From the NCBI GenBank assembly GCA_003260075.1, contig QLIY01000033.1, forward strand, positions 66,619 to 130,618: a DNA stretch of 64,000 bases, given 5' to 3'. Under the pieces are notes generated by a model. That model worked only from the letters and a program-made list of their open reading frames with translations, was not told where the DNA came from and searched no databases. Source of the stretch: Phallusia mammillata. Lineage: Eukaryota > Chordata > Ascidiacea > Phlebobranchia > Ascidiidae. The translations under genes and the position numbers were made by a program. Within the stretch, counting starts at the first letter, position 1. Each line of letters starts with the position of its first letter. Positions 30,865 through 42,891 of this stretch are shown piece after piece.

Positions 30865-32908
30865 TCGTTGAAAAGCTTCAAAAGCGTAAAATGTTCAAAA
30901 AAAACTTCTGAAACGTACGTGTTAAAACTTTTGAAACTTATCGTCTTTAGTTTTCGAGAGATCGTATTGTGCGAATGTGCGCTGGTTTCAGAGAAGACAA
31001 AGTTCAAACTTCAGACTTGTTTCTTAAAATACAAAATTGCTAAATTTACGCCAAGGCGGGAATGGTATATCTACGATTTTTTAGTGCCGGCCATTGTACA
31101 AACAATAATATTTATGATTTATTTTAAAAGAATTGCGTTATTTTTGCAAAAAAAATTAGAAAAAGAGTTGCTGACCAAAGCAAAACTTCTGAACCAAACA
31201 TTTCTAACGATTTAATACATTGCCTAAAAATTTGAATTTTTTTTTGCGACAACTTCAACAGGGGTTGTGACTTTTTCGTGACACTTGTCACTGTTAGTGA
31301 CAGGCGTCAATGACAGGGCTGGGGTGTCACTAAATCAGTGACAGGGCNTTTAAAAGAATTGCGTTATTTTTGCAAAAAAAATTAGAAAAAGAGTTGCTGA
31401 CCAAAGCAAAACTTCTGAACCAAACATTTCTAACGATTTAATACATTGCCTAAAAATTTGAATTTTTTTTTGCGACAACTTTGCCATCAACTTTCACTAC
31501 GGGACTTTCCCGTTGTAGATCCACAACGAGGAAGCGATGTTTTCGTACGAAAGTTTGCGTTGTCTTGTTCTTGTTTTCCCACTTGGATTAGTGACCCAAG
31601 TAACAAAAAAAAAAACGTTTAACGCACCATCAAAAAGCATCTTTTTGTTCTATGTAAGTTATATAATTTGGTTGTGTGATATATGGTGAAAATTCCTGTG
31701 GTTATTTGAAAAATTGTGGGAAATGTTTGTGTTTCTTAATCGATGGTGCTATTGTTTACAAAAACACAATACTCTGCTGTAGAAGCAAATATTAGATTTT
31801 ATCCCTCCTTTGGTTAGTACTTACAAGTGGTGACCCAAAATAGATATATTAGTGTGTTCATGTTCATCTTGTGCATGTTTGTTATAATAACTATAAAGAT
31901 TAAGTAACAGCAATTAGCTGCCACTTGTTTTGGGATAATCTTTATTTTTGTAAACTTCCATTGCTTCAACATTAAATTTACTAAGTCGGTGGATTGATAT
32001 AAAAGTAGTTTTTTAAACTGCCAGTCATAAAACACCAGTGAGTTGTGTCAACCACCAACACCAAGTATCTTACTTGTTTCCGCGTTAAAAACAGTCACTG
32101 TCAAGGTGTACATACATTTATAAGCAGTAGTTGTGGTATCAATTAGTGTCTGACCAAAATGTCATATTTGACTGGTTGGAAACAGTAAAAAAAATAATTA
32201 TCCAACATTTAAAGGTGTTTGCATGGACAGATACTAGAGACAAGTATTAAGAAAAATGTATTTTATGCTTGTAATATGCATTACAAATTGCAACTCATGG
32301 TAAGTTTAACACATGATGATTTGTAATGAAAGGTTTTCTAAAGCTGATATGTAACCTACTGGTTTAGTGAGTAGTGAGTACCACTGCAACGATTTGTAGA
32401 ATTTTAATAGTGCTTGTTTCCTACTTTTGTTTTTCTCATTCATTTAAGTGCAATTCCATACTACAATACAATGTCGCAAACACTGGAGTTATAAGCACTT
32501 CATCCTGCATTAAGAAAGTTTTCTGACATAACTTATGAATTACTGTATTTTATTTATTTTAATATTTTATGAAGTGCAATGCACTACAATTATTTTTCCT
32601 TATTTTCCTTCCATATAACTCTATCCAACATTTGCAGCATGTTTTACATTAACATGCAAATGTACATAACTATACATTTCACTGTATAGTAGTCTATGAA
32701 TTACAATAGACAATGATGTTGAAACATCATGTTCTATACAAATATATTGTATATATTGGGTTGTTTGTTTTATTGTTAGAATCTTTAAAACCCGGAATTG
32801 TGTATGTAAGTAAATTATATTTTTCACATTTATTTTTAAAACACTTTAGATCTGAGAATAAATTTAGAAAAGTCTAAAAATGTATGCATAAATAAGATCT
32901 GAAAAAAG
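30865..32908. other. Intergenic, upstream of SLF1-like gene
   Basis: Contains a direct duplication around an N (31123-31482) and otherwise AT-rich sequence with no supported gene. Promoter and 5' UTR of the BRCT gene should lie in the last few hundred bases. Confidence 0.4.
31123..31482. repeat. 130-bp direct duplication next to an N
   Basis: 31123-31255 and 31349-31482 are almost identical. The 92-bp segment between them contains repeated gtgac/gtcac motifs able to fold back, and the single ambiguous base N lies at 31348, exactly where copy 2 starts. Confidence 0.9.
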
Positions 32909-35900
32909 ATGAACGCATCCACGCAACCTTGTTTCATGCTTACTGGGTTTGAAAAGACTGAAAGACTTGAACTTGTAAATATCATAAAGCAGATGAATGG
33001 ACTTTTCATATATGATCCTGCTGACCAACAGGTAGGATATATATATATAATAATAAGAACAGTTTTGTTAACTGATACATTGCTTGCAATGTTTTGGGGA
33101 AACTTTGTCAATAGGAACAGAAAATTGTAGGAAATACTGAATTACTGATGTTTGGTAGTGTTCACAGATTAATATTGTTTAACATTTTCCTTTTTGAGCA
33201 GAAAAATCAAAGCCAGTATATTTGTGTAAAACATAACGACGCTTGGACAAGTGCTATTGTCATCACCAGGTGTTAAGAACTCTTTTATTCATGATCAACA
33301 TGTATTCAGATTATTGAAGCAGATTCCCTATTGATTTTTTGGTATTTGTAGGCATTTCTTCCTGGCTGTACTCATATGATTGCTAAGAAACCATGTAAAA
33401 GTTTAAAGTTTCTTTCTGCTCTTGCAACGGGTAAGTACTATTTTGAATGTTTTTTTTGCTGAAATAAATCCACACAATGAAAAGATTTTGCTGCCAGTGT
33501 GCAGGGCATTCAATCAATAAATGTGTTGTCAAAAAGCTTTGTGTCAAAGTGAAAAATTACACAAATCTGAAATTTTAAATGATGTGATAAATTAAAAATA
33601 TTACCACAAAAATTTGCCTAAAATATTTGCAAAAAAATGATCCTCATTTGTTTTTTATTGATTACCCATGCATATGCCCTTTTAGTCTTGTGTAAATACA
33701 CCCTGTTTGCCCCCTGTCAAAGTAACATGCATATCCATTGCAAAATATGGCATGTTCTCAGTCTACACAAACATGAAGATTGGATTGGAGACAGACAGGG
33801 TCAACATTCTGTCAGCTGTGCAAATAAACCATAAGCATTCACTCAGCAGGCTGTAGGAAGTGCTTTAACATATTTGTCAGGTTTGGGTTCCTCAAAAAGT
33901 AGGTGGTGTATTTGAACCAGTGTAGGTATAGGGGCACTTCCCCAGAGGGAACACAGGTCTTATGTCCCTATATGATTTACATTAGTTGTTTGTTTGTTTT
34001 TTGGACAAAACTTTATAGGGGTAGATAAGGTCAAGATGGTGTGCCAGTACATAAATTTGATAAAGTTTGATATTAAAAACATTTTTTTTTGTTAGAAATA
34101 TGTTGGACATTTAATACTTATAGCTGTTTTAATAACTTTGCTAAGATGCATTGACTAACTAGAATTTATATTTCCTGTGTTACATTGCTAATTTGAAGAA
34201 ATTTGTCTAAGCCACTAAAGAGGCTATTTGTGATTGTTAATTTTTTTCCTTATCCTACATTAAAACAAACAATTATTTCAAAAAACTATGCCACCCTAGC
34301 AATGCTCCTATGGCAATAGATAACACTCATTCCAGCAGAGTGACAAATCCCCTGTCTACAGAACAAGGTACTTCAACAGACAGGCTGTAGGGGTTGCTGA
34401 AAGGCAAGGTTAATCCCACCCTTGAACCAAAACGCTTAACCATGGCGCTATACCCCATACTTGCCTCTGTCATGGCCAATTAGGATAACTTCCAGTGACT
34501 TACTGATGTTGGTTGGCAGGCAAATGGATTCTGAAACAGGAGTTTTTACGCCAGAGTTTAAAGTCTAAGTCTTGGTTGAATGAACAAGATTATGAATGGA
34601 CAGATAAGGACAGCGGCACCAATGACATGGTTGAACTGTTTAAGGCAAGGGTTTGTGACTTTAGTTTGGTGTTGATGTTTGTAGTTGATTTATTTAAAGA
34701 AATAGACAAAATTACTATTGGACGAAGGGCATGTAAAAAGAGGTTGTTTGTCTTTGCAAAAACTTACACACATCAATTTCAGAATATAAGTTTGCTGCTA
34801 AATGTTAAAGTTGCTTGTTTTGGATTTAATGTAGCTTCGAGTTTTGCCTTGGTTGTTGTACACTTGTGCGAATTAACCGGTTTTTATCTCATTTTTCACG
34901 AACTTTGTGCATTTAGCAAAATCGTTTTTTTTTTTCGTTTATTTGAAAGGAGATCAATTATGTGCCAAATATATATTACATATTTTTGTCCACAGTTTTA
35001 ACTAGATAGGTTATAGTGTAACGTCGCCTTTCTAAAAAACAACAGCACAAAGGCGATTAACGCGAACGCCCATTTTTACATTACGTTTTACCTCCTAACT
35101 ATTGTCGACGAATATGACAATTTACTTTCTTCAGTGACAAATGCATCCATTTTATGTTATTCTAGTTTTTAAAATTCAAGGTTGTGTTTTCAGGCGCCAA
35201 GGCGTTGGCGAACCAAGATTGCTACGCAGAACCAGAGGCCGCCATTTTGTGGCTGGAGAGTTGGTTTCGAAGTACCAAAGAAATATTTCTCCACTTACAA
35301 AAAGTAGGCAAATTGGTAATTCTTATGCACTGTAAAATCTATGCCAAGTCTCCAACTTATTTATTCCATAATCCAGTTTCGCAGAACTAAAGAGCAATTT
35401 CCGTGTTTCTAACATTTTTTTCGGTTTATTTAGTATTCAGCATGAGTCTAGGAATTTCAGGATGACTTGACAACGCGTGAAAATGTTTTTGATCGCTTCA
35501 TATCGTTTTTCTGTCCTTTGTTGACAGCATTTATGTATTCCCAAAAGTTTAAGTTAATATTTTACGTCGGTTTGACACCAAGTTCAGCTGCAAACTCAAG
35601 CTTATGCAGAATGCCTGCGGCCAACCAAAAAAGCAATTTCTGTTGTGTAACGGTAGAGTTAAAACATAGGTCAAGCGCAGGTCACTAGAGTTGCGTTTAA
35701 GTGACAAGGGGTTCGCTTTATAATCCCCTCACCTTAAAAGCCTCTTCGTGCTTTGAAACATAGCGCTGTGAGAAGGAAAGTGACTTCGATTTCAAATGTG
35801 CACGTTTTTATTCCATCCAAAACCGTGGACAAAAATGGTGGTTCCGCAATTGCCATTTGTGAACTTGCAACACGGCTGATTGGTTCTAAGGGTAACTGTT

Positions 35901-38724
35901 TTTGTTGAAGTACGATTTTAAATGCTGTTGACCAAACAGGGAGAGTTAGAAAACTTTTTTGTGCAGATATAAAGCTTTTTTTGCATTTGTTTTTTGTACG
36001 AAGAAATAGTAGGTAGACACAAGAAAGGTTATGTTTTAATTTAGGAATGTAGAGCAAATAACAAGGAGTGGAATAAAACACATGATAACTGAATTGGCTC
36101 TCTATAGGTCCGGTAGAAGCATGTTTATTGTACTTTCAGAGAAGAAATATTCTGTAAATGTTAACATTAACTTGCTGACTGACCCAGTATTTACCAAAAG
36201 TGTACTACAACCACCGCTAGACCACTAAATATGTGTTCTGGTAATAGCCTTCAAACTCTCATAGAATCCATTGTTAGAAGCTTCGATTGCTAGAGCTCAA
36301 CAGATCAAGTTAGTTTTTTCAGCTAATCCCACCCAAAGTCAATGACAGACCCAAGTAATCTTAAGCTGATGTGTTGTAAGATAACGGCACAGGCCTAGGT
36401 GCAGTTCCAAATGCATGAGTGCCTGTTTGACGCACCGTTGTGTTTTTCCTTAGGTTTTTATATTACAAAACTATTTAGGTTGCATGCATGTTTATAAAAT
36501 CGATAATAATTTTTTGTATTTTGTAGTTTTATTGCTTGTCGCGGTTTTAAATCGTGACAGTCTTGCTATGCTTGTGTGCAGTTTGATATTTCAGTTTGTA
36601 AGGGTGTGATGTGTAGAAAGTGGTAAATTATTACGTTATATCAGCACCAATGTGTTTAATTGGATGCGTGAGAAAAACAGAAAATCGAATATTCCAAGTT
36701 ATGATGATTTGCAGAAATCTATCTTGCTCTTCTATATTTTAGCCCTTGCTGTTTGTAGATTTTGTAGTGACTGACGGGGCCTTTACAGCTAATGGGCACA
36801 TATAGGTTTTGAAACATTTTCGTTTAATGCTTTTGAATCCAATGCATTGCTTCTTTTTTATCACTTTGATATCACGGACGGTTAAAAACGATACACTCGA
36901 TTGTGCCTTAACAAGCATTCGAGTAGGTAATGCACGTTTTACGGTCATGTGCTATTTCGAAGGCAATATGAAAACGTTTTCCAGGTTATTAATCTTTTAG
37001 GGATTGGAATTTAAAACCAGTTATTTGCTGCCAAATTCTCAGGTTGAACTTGCCATGTCTAAATACCTTCCTACCGCTGTACAATACCCACTGTGACAAA
37101 CCTCCAATATCACAGAACTTTGTAGCACCTGCTCGCCTAAATCCTACTTGAATCCGAATTGAGCCAGGGATAATCCGAAATCGACATTCTAGTACCCAGA
37201 TGTCTGCTTGATGCCGAGCCTCGAGCTTTGGATCGCGTTGTAATTTTTCATCCAACCACTAAGTCCCTGTCAAACGTAGGCTTTGCTCAGCCAATACTTT
37301 GACCTCTCGTTAACCTACTCGTTAATCAAAGGCTGGTTTGTACTACACCGGTTCGGCCGCAGCATTCTTGTTTTAGGTCAATTTCGACTTATGTTGCTGT
37401 GTGTGGTTTTCCTGTCTGGTCTTTGCGTGCAATCGTTTGTACATTTTTGTTTTACTGTCTTGACGAAGGCCGCCTGCATAGAATGTCGAAGTAATGCAGC
37501 TGCCAAAAAGAAATATTATAAGTGTTACAGTATTAGTTTGTTGGTTATGTTCTTTTTACATTTTCGGCATTTTTAGCAGTGGAAAATCATCATGAGTGGT
37601 TTGAAAATATTATTCAGAGTAAACCCGTTCTCATTGGTCCGAGAGCAACCAATCATAAATTATGGATCAAAGTTCAAATATTTCTTGGGATGTTTTCCGA
37701 TAACGATATTAGCGCTCTGTAGTATTACATCATCAGTGGCCTGGATTCGAGTCATGTCATATTGAACCAAACACACTTTTGAGGTGAAGTGTAAACTTGT
37801 CCCATCGTTTCTTATCGTATCTTGTTGGCGTTTACTTGATGTTACTTCGTAGTGGTACATGAATGTAACATACACTCTTGTCTGGTTGTTACGTGTAAGT
37901 TATGCATCAGCAACATTTTATGGCCAGCTTCGAAAAACTCATCTGTTCTTTGACAAGTATATTTTAAACTTTTTTTGTTTTGGTTTTGGCTTACAATTTG
38001 ACAAAATAGTTTTTTTGCCGAACAGACAGTATAAACGATCGCCATGTAGAAAATATTTGAAATGTTATGCTTGGAAATACTGTATAGGACTGTTTCATTA
38101 CAAACATTTTAATTTTTTGTGTCTTGTTTCTTTTTCATCTGAAATGGTTAACCATATTACAAGAGTTTGAAGCTAACTAATTGTGAATAGACACCTTTTA
38201 AATGTGACTATTATTTACAAAAATGATACAAAGAAAACCGTTTTTAAACGTTTTAATTTTATGTATCAGCTGGATTTAAATTCAGCAATTTTAATTTCAC
38301 CTTAAAATTATTACAATTTTTTTAAATGATTTATTTTGTTAACCAGGTCGAATTGTTCAGTAGTCAAATTGCAAGATGCCAACGTCGATATTTTTCGATC
38401 ACAGGTTGTTGGAAACTGGCGGAGGCTCTGCGAACCAAGTACAAAACAGCACTTCAGAGTCTTACACTCACATACTCGTTCATCCAAGTACGTCATTTGT
38501 TACGTCAGACTTGTGACACGATCATTTAAATCTAGAATTCTACATGTAATGTTGAACCAGTGTGGCAAACACTGTTAGTCTGCCACAGTATAATGGCTAA
38601 ATGTTTTTGCGTATATTTTCTTATGAGACCCTTTTTCACAGGACTAACAAAGAATGTGCAGCGATTCCACAACCGGGGAATTCCCTGTCTAATCTATGAA
38701 TATTTGGCGCAGTATTTGATCAAG
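32909..38724 (+). CDS. slf1: SLF1-like protein, N-terminal BRCT pair (3' part not found)
   Basis: Six exons join in phase over 203 codons: 32909-33031, 33352-33430, 34520-34650, 35194-35303, 38405-38487 and 38642-38724. The first BRCT has MLTGFEKTERLELV, GCTHMIAKKPCKSLKFL and the conserved Trp in GKWILKQEFL, then WLNEQDYEW. APRRWRTK leads into a second BRCT with YTHILVHP and LIYEYLAQYLIK. Order and wording follow the N-terminus of SLF1 (ANKRD32), which brings SMC5/6 to RAD18-marked damage. Vertebrate SLF1 continues with a long linker and ankyrin repeats. No such exons are visible downstream to 51 kb, so the gene is either shorter, has long introns I could not cross, or is broken. The longer plus-strand ORFs over these exons are in wrong frames or read introns. 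Confidence 0.75.
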
Positions 38725-41700
38725 GTAAATGGAGTTTTTATTCAAATGGCAGTCATTCTTTTTTCCTGGAACAGAATGTAAATCATTTTCTGCTGAGACC
38801 CCATGCCATGATTTGTGGCTGTAGAATTTAGTTTTTGCGGGAGGTAGTTTACTTGCAAAGCTGTTGTAAAAGGCAATTGAAATTATGTTGCAGTTGCTAT
38901 TGCGACAACCGTTTTACACTCAAATGCATATGTGAACCTAACGGTTGTTTTTTTTTGTAACATGCGTCTGAAAGTCATAGCGTACCCAGCTGTTCCAGTG
39001 CTATGGATCAAAAGAATCAGTTGGCATTTTGTAAATGTCAAGGAAAAACAACGTTTCACATGCGGTAATCCCCCGATAAGTTAGAGTTGTTAGTTTAAAT
39101 ACCACCGTGGAGAAATTCTTGCTAGTCATAACTGACTACTAAATGTCCAGTGGTAGTTGTAGAGTTTTACTAAATAACGTAAATTAAAAATGCACATTAG
39201 AATTTTCTTCAAACTGCTTATTGCGTAATAAAGTAAATGCCATGACAACCGGTTGGTAGTGGAAACGCCGTTAGACCTGACCACGTGATGAATAATTTAC
39301 TGGCGGGTATTTATCGACAATATTCCGTTAAATAATTTAACGTCACCTTCTTACGACCTATCCCGTTCGATCTGGTTTGTTTAACTCTAATGTACGCAAC
39401 TTTTTGTCTTGTATTTATGGAGTGCCATTTTTTGGCTCTTATTTAACTCACGAGAAATGCTTGCTTGTCCTTTTTACGCATTAATAAGAACCATTGCATC
39501 TACAAATAATACGCAAATCTTTTCCAATTTTGAAATAACAACGGTCCTGCAGAAATTTCGTGGGGGGGGGGGAGTGCCCAAAATGGTATGTGGACTCGAA
39601 ACTTTTTCATTATGATATCTTATTTTTTTAATTGTGGGGTTCTTACTAATGTTTTCAGATATTTAACTCACGAGAATGCTTGCTTGTCCTTTTTACGCAT
39701 TAATAAGAACCATTGCATCTACAAACAAATCTTTTCCAATTTTGAAATAACAACGGTCCTGCAGAAATTTCGTTAACAACAACTACTTTAATGCGACTTT
39801 GTTTTGGGGCAATCTTGAGTTTTGGCATCAGTCCTGTTCTGTTTAGTGACGAGATATTGTTGTCACCAGATGGCGCACAGGATAACTTTTAAAATTCAAT
39901 TGATTTGGATCAATTGTTGTAGCAAGGGGGTTGAAAGTGATCCTCAAACAACCCTTTGTGGTTTTAAACAAAATTAGTTACATTGTCTCAAACACCTACA
40001 CGTCGATATAAATAATAATTTAAATCGACAGAGAGATTAAATTAAGTTACAATATAAACTCTTTCAGTTTAAAACTTCAAGAAATAATACCTGAAATGAA
40101 GAGACTGCACTTAGGTAGGCATCAGAGCCGAACTTGAATTCATTGGTTGCATATCCAACTTTGATTTGCTCAGTTAAATGGGAAGAAAATGATAGAAACA
40201 GAATGTTTTCCCATTACATCATTACTTAGAGAGAGCTGTAGTCACAATACAGTACCACAACACCAGTTTCCATTACACTTCTTACATAATGGCGCGAAAC
40301 TTACAATTGGCGGCATGTAGCTCGTCTAGACCAAGATACGTGACACTGCTGAATGCCTGACCCGTCGATCAGTTTGAAAACTCACTGATCAAGTTTCAAT
40401 TAAGGCAGATCCACAGACGAGTTTATTAGCAGTCGCTTAAAACGTGCTTTGGCTGTTATTTTTAATTAAACTCACAACGACTGGTCGTGTTATGGTGGCC
40501 AAACTGGTCTTTTAACTCGTTTGTTGTTTTTATTGTGTGGCTGTTTACTGCACTCCTTATGCCGTCAAAAATCTGAATTTGCTCAGTCAAAATCCGGGAA
40601 ATCCCCGAATTTGCGACTATCTAAACCTTTGAGTTGACAGAACGGTCACGTGACCTGTCAACGACTCGGGGTCATAAATCAAAGCTTTCCACCACTTCCA
40701 ATTCGCCGCAATGTCGCGGTCGTTCTTCACGGGGATTAACTTCCCCTATTGTCCATGATGTCAACACCCGAATTTTGTACTTTTTGTTGTTGCCCCGATG
40801 GCGGCTTGAAAAGGGTGTGGGTTTTGGCTCGAATTTGATTGTCGGAACAAATTAAACCCGGGTTCTGGATTTACTGAGATTTTTACCATTTTAGAAATAT
40901 ACATTGGTTAGGTTTTAATGTAGTTCTGTCAAATATAACGCCCTGAAAAAAAAATTGAATGTTTTGAATGTTTTCTGAAAAGCGATCTATAGTATTGGTA
41001 CATTAGCATAGAATCGTCAAGCTCTAAAGGTTGTCCAATCAATTGACCCACATTAAGTTTAGCACACCGATTTGTGAATGTTGGCAACTTTTTATTCACT
41101 TTACATGTATATAGTACATCTTATATTTAGTGTGGAAATCCGTACCTAAAAATTTAAATTTAATATCTTCGTGCAACAGTTAAAAGTTGGTTAAAATTCA
41201 GGTTTATTCAACAAAAAAATCATTTTTTTATCCACGTAGAACAAAATATCAGTTACGATGCTACAATTTAATAAATCAAGTTAAACGTTCATTAACTTCA
41301 CTTTGTAGAACTTTATTTACTCGAGACGCCATTTTATCGGCTTTTAAAGAACTGTAATATTTTTGGCGTTTGTTCGATATATGTTCACCAGCTCTTGATT
41401 TTTTCCACTTTTTGAACAATAACCCTGGAAACCTCCTTCGAACTTTCAAATAGTTTATTCGCAACAAACACAATGAAATCGTTATTTGATAACAATAGGC
41501 GTGACACCGAGGCAAGTATTTAAAGAAGGATAATTTGAAAATTAAGTATGTCCCAGCCGACTTTAATAAAGTTAATTTGTTTTACCGATTTAAAGCATTA
41601 TTTCTATTGCTCCGTCAGTTTAAACCTAACACCTCACTATAAAATGATATTATTGCATGTTAGAATTTACGATTTACTGTCACTTATCCAACCACCTATT

Positions 41701-42360
41701 TGCCAGCACTTAAGTTTTATTCATAACACATCAGTTATCCTATGATTATCATTTTTGCGCCGTGAAAAAACAATTTAAGCTATCACATAAACACTTTTAG
41801 TTTTACACACATAATTTTGGCGATTGATTTAGTTAATTATCCGTGTATACCTCTCAATAATACTGTACAACATAACAAAACCTTGATATGTTTTCCAAGA
41901 AAATGTGTTTCACCACTGCTTTGGAGAAATATTGGCTAGTTTCTCTCCACATTTTTTTGGTGAATTGGTTGGGTACCGAGTGTGTCTTTGAATGTTGAGA
42001 CGGATTGAAGTCAATTTTGGGAAATGTATTCGCTTTGACAGACACAGATGACAATAACGAAACGGCAATTGATTTTAAAAAAACTATGTGACATCTGTAA
42101 GCTGCAGACAGTGCATACTGTTTCGGCCTATAAGGTCCCATCAGTGCAGCTGGTGACAAGACATAAGCCGTGTTGGCTAGTGTGATCATCTAACGGAACT
42201 TCAGTTTGCTGGGACTATGTTTTTCACCCTAACACATTACACACTTTTATTTGAGATCTAATTTGTAGAGGGCAAGAAGCATTGCTAAAGCTGCAGTACT
42301 CGCAACATTCGTTAGTGGGGCTTGAGCAGTATTCACTTAAGCACAGCTCGTACTGCTATA
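38725..42360. other. Region 3' of SLF1-like exons
   Basis: No exon supported. Holds the 39.4-39.8 kb duplication with a G run. Around 40645 the sequence has a cacgtgac core inside a ttgacag...ctgtcaa inverted repeat, but nothing ties it to a gene. Confidence 0.35.
39441..39772. repeat. 115-bp direct duplication with G11 run
   Basis: 39441-39560 and 39661-39772 are near-identical. Copy 1 ends directly in the G run at 39562-39572, followed by 88 bp of other sequence before copy 2. Confidence 0.9.
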
Positions 42361-42598
42361 CAACACTTATCTAAGTCATGTTCCGCTTAAAACCACCAGA
42401 TAAGCAAGCAAAAGGAGCTGTACGCAGAAGTTTGCGGTTTGATTGCGACTCACCGCTAAATGTAGTTTGCCTTGGGGGGGGGGCACAACACTTATCTAAG
42501 TCATGTTTCGCTTAAAACCACCAGATAAGCAAGCAAAAGGAGCAGTACGTAGAAGTTTGCGGTTTGATTGCGACTCACCGCTAAATGTAGTTTGCCTT
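42361..42598. repeat. 112-bp direct duplication around a G10 run
   Basis: 42361-42473 and 42487-42598 match with a few substitutions. The G run at 42474-42483 is the junction. Confidence 0.9.
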
Positions 42599-42621
42599 CA
42601 TGTTACAACTCCCATTTGTTT

Positions 42622-42725
42622 AAAGTGTTCTCTGGGAGAAATACAGACGTTTCATCGATCTGTTGTTTTTCTTTAAATTTGCACCGACTCCTAAATGATG
42701 TTTGTTGTGTCTGTTGTTAAACCCG

Positions 42726-42781
<56 letters not shown>

Positions 42782-42891
42782 CTAAAAGTGTTCTCTGGGA
42801 GAAATAAAGACGTTTCATGGATCTGTTGTTTTTTCTTTAAATTTGCACTGACTCCTAAATGATGTTTGTTGTGTCTGTTGTTAAACCCGCC
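42622..42891. repeat. 105-bp direct duplication around a G54 run
   Basis: 42622-42727 and 42783-42891 match at nearly all positions. Between them is an uninterrupted run of 54 G (42728-42781), far longer than the other G runs in the window. Confidence 0.95.

Noticed and set aside
34513-35001. 162-aa plus-strand ORF as one exon
   Set aside because: Only its first 46 or so codons (34520-34650) are BRCT coding. The remainder reads the following intron.
35141-35390. Two plus-strand ORFs over 35194-35303
   Set aside because: The correct frame is the third one, which gives APRRWRTK and joins in phase with both neighbouring exons. The two longer ORFs are out of frame.
42361-42891. CRISPR-like array of repeats
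   Set aside because: The repeats are two separate pairs of 105-112 bp with poly-G between them, in a eukaryotic genome. There are no short regularly spaced repeats with unique spacers.
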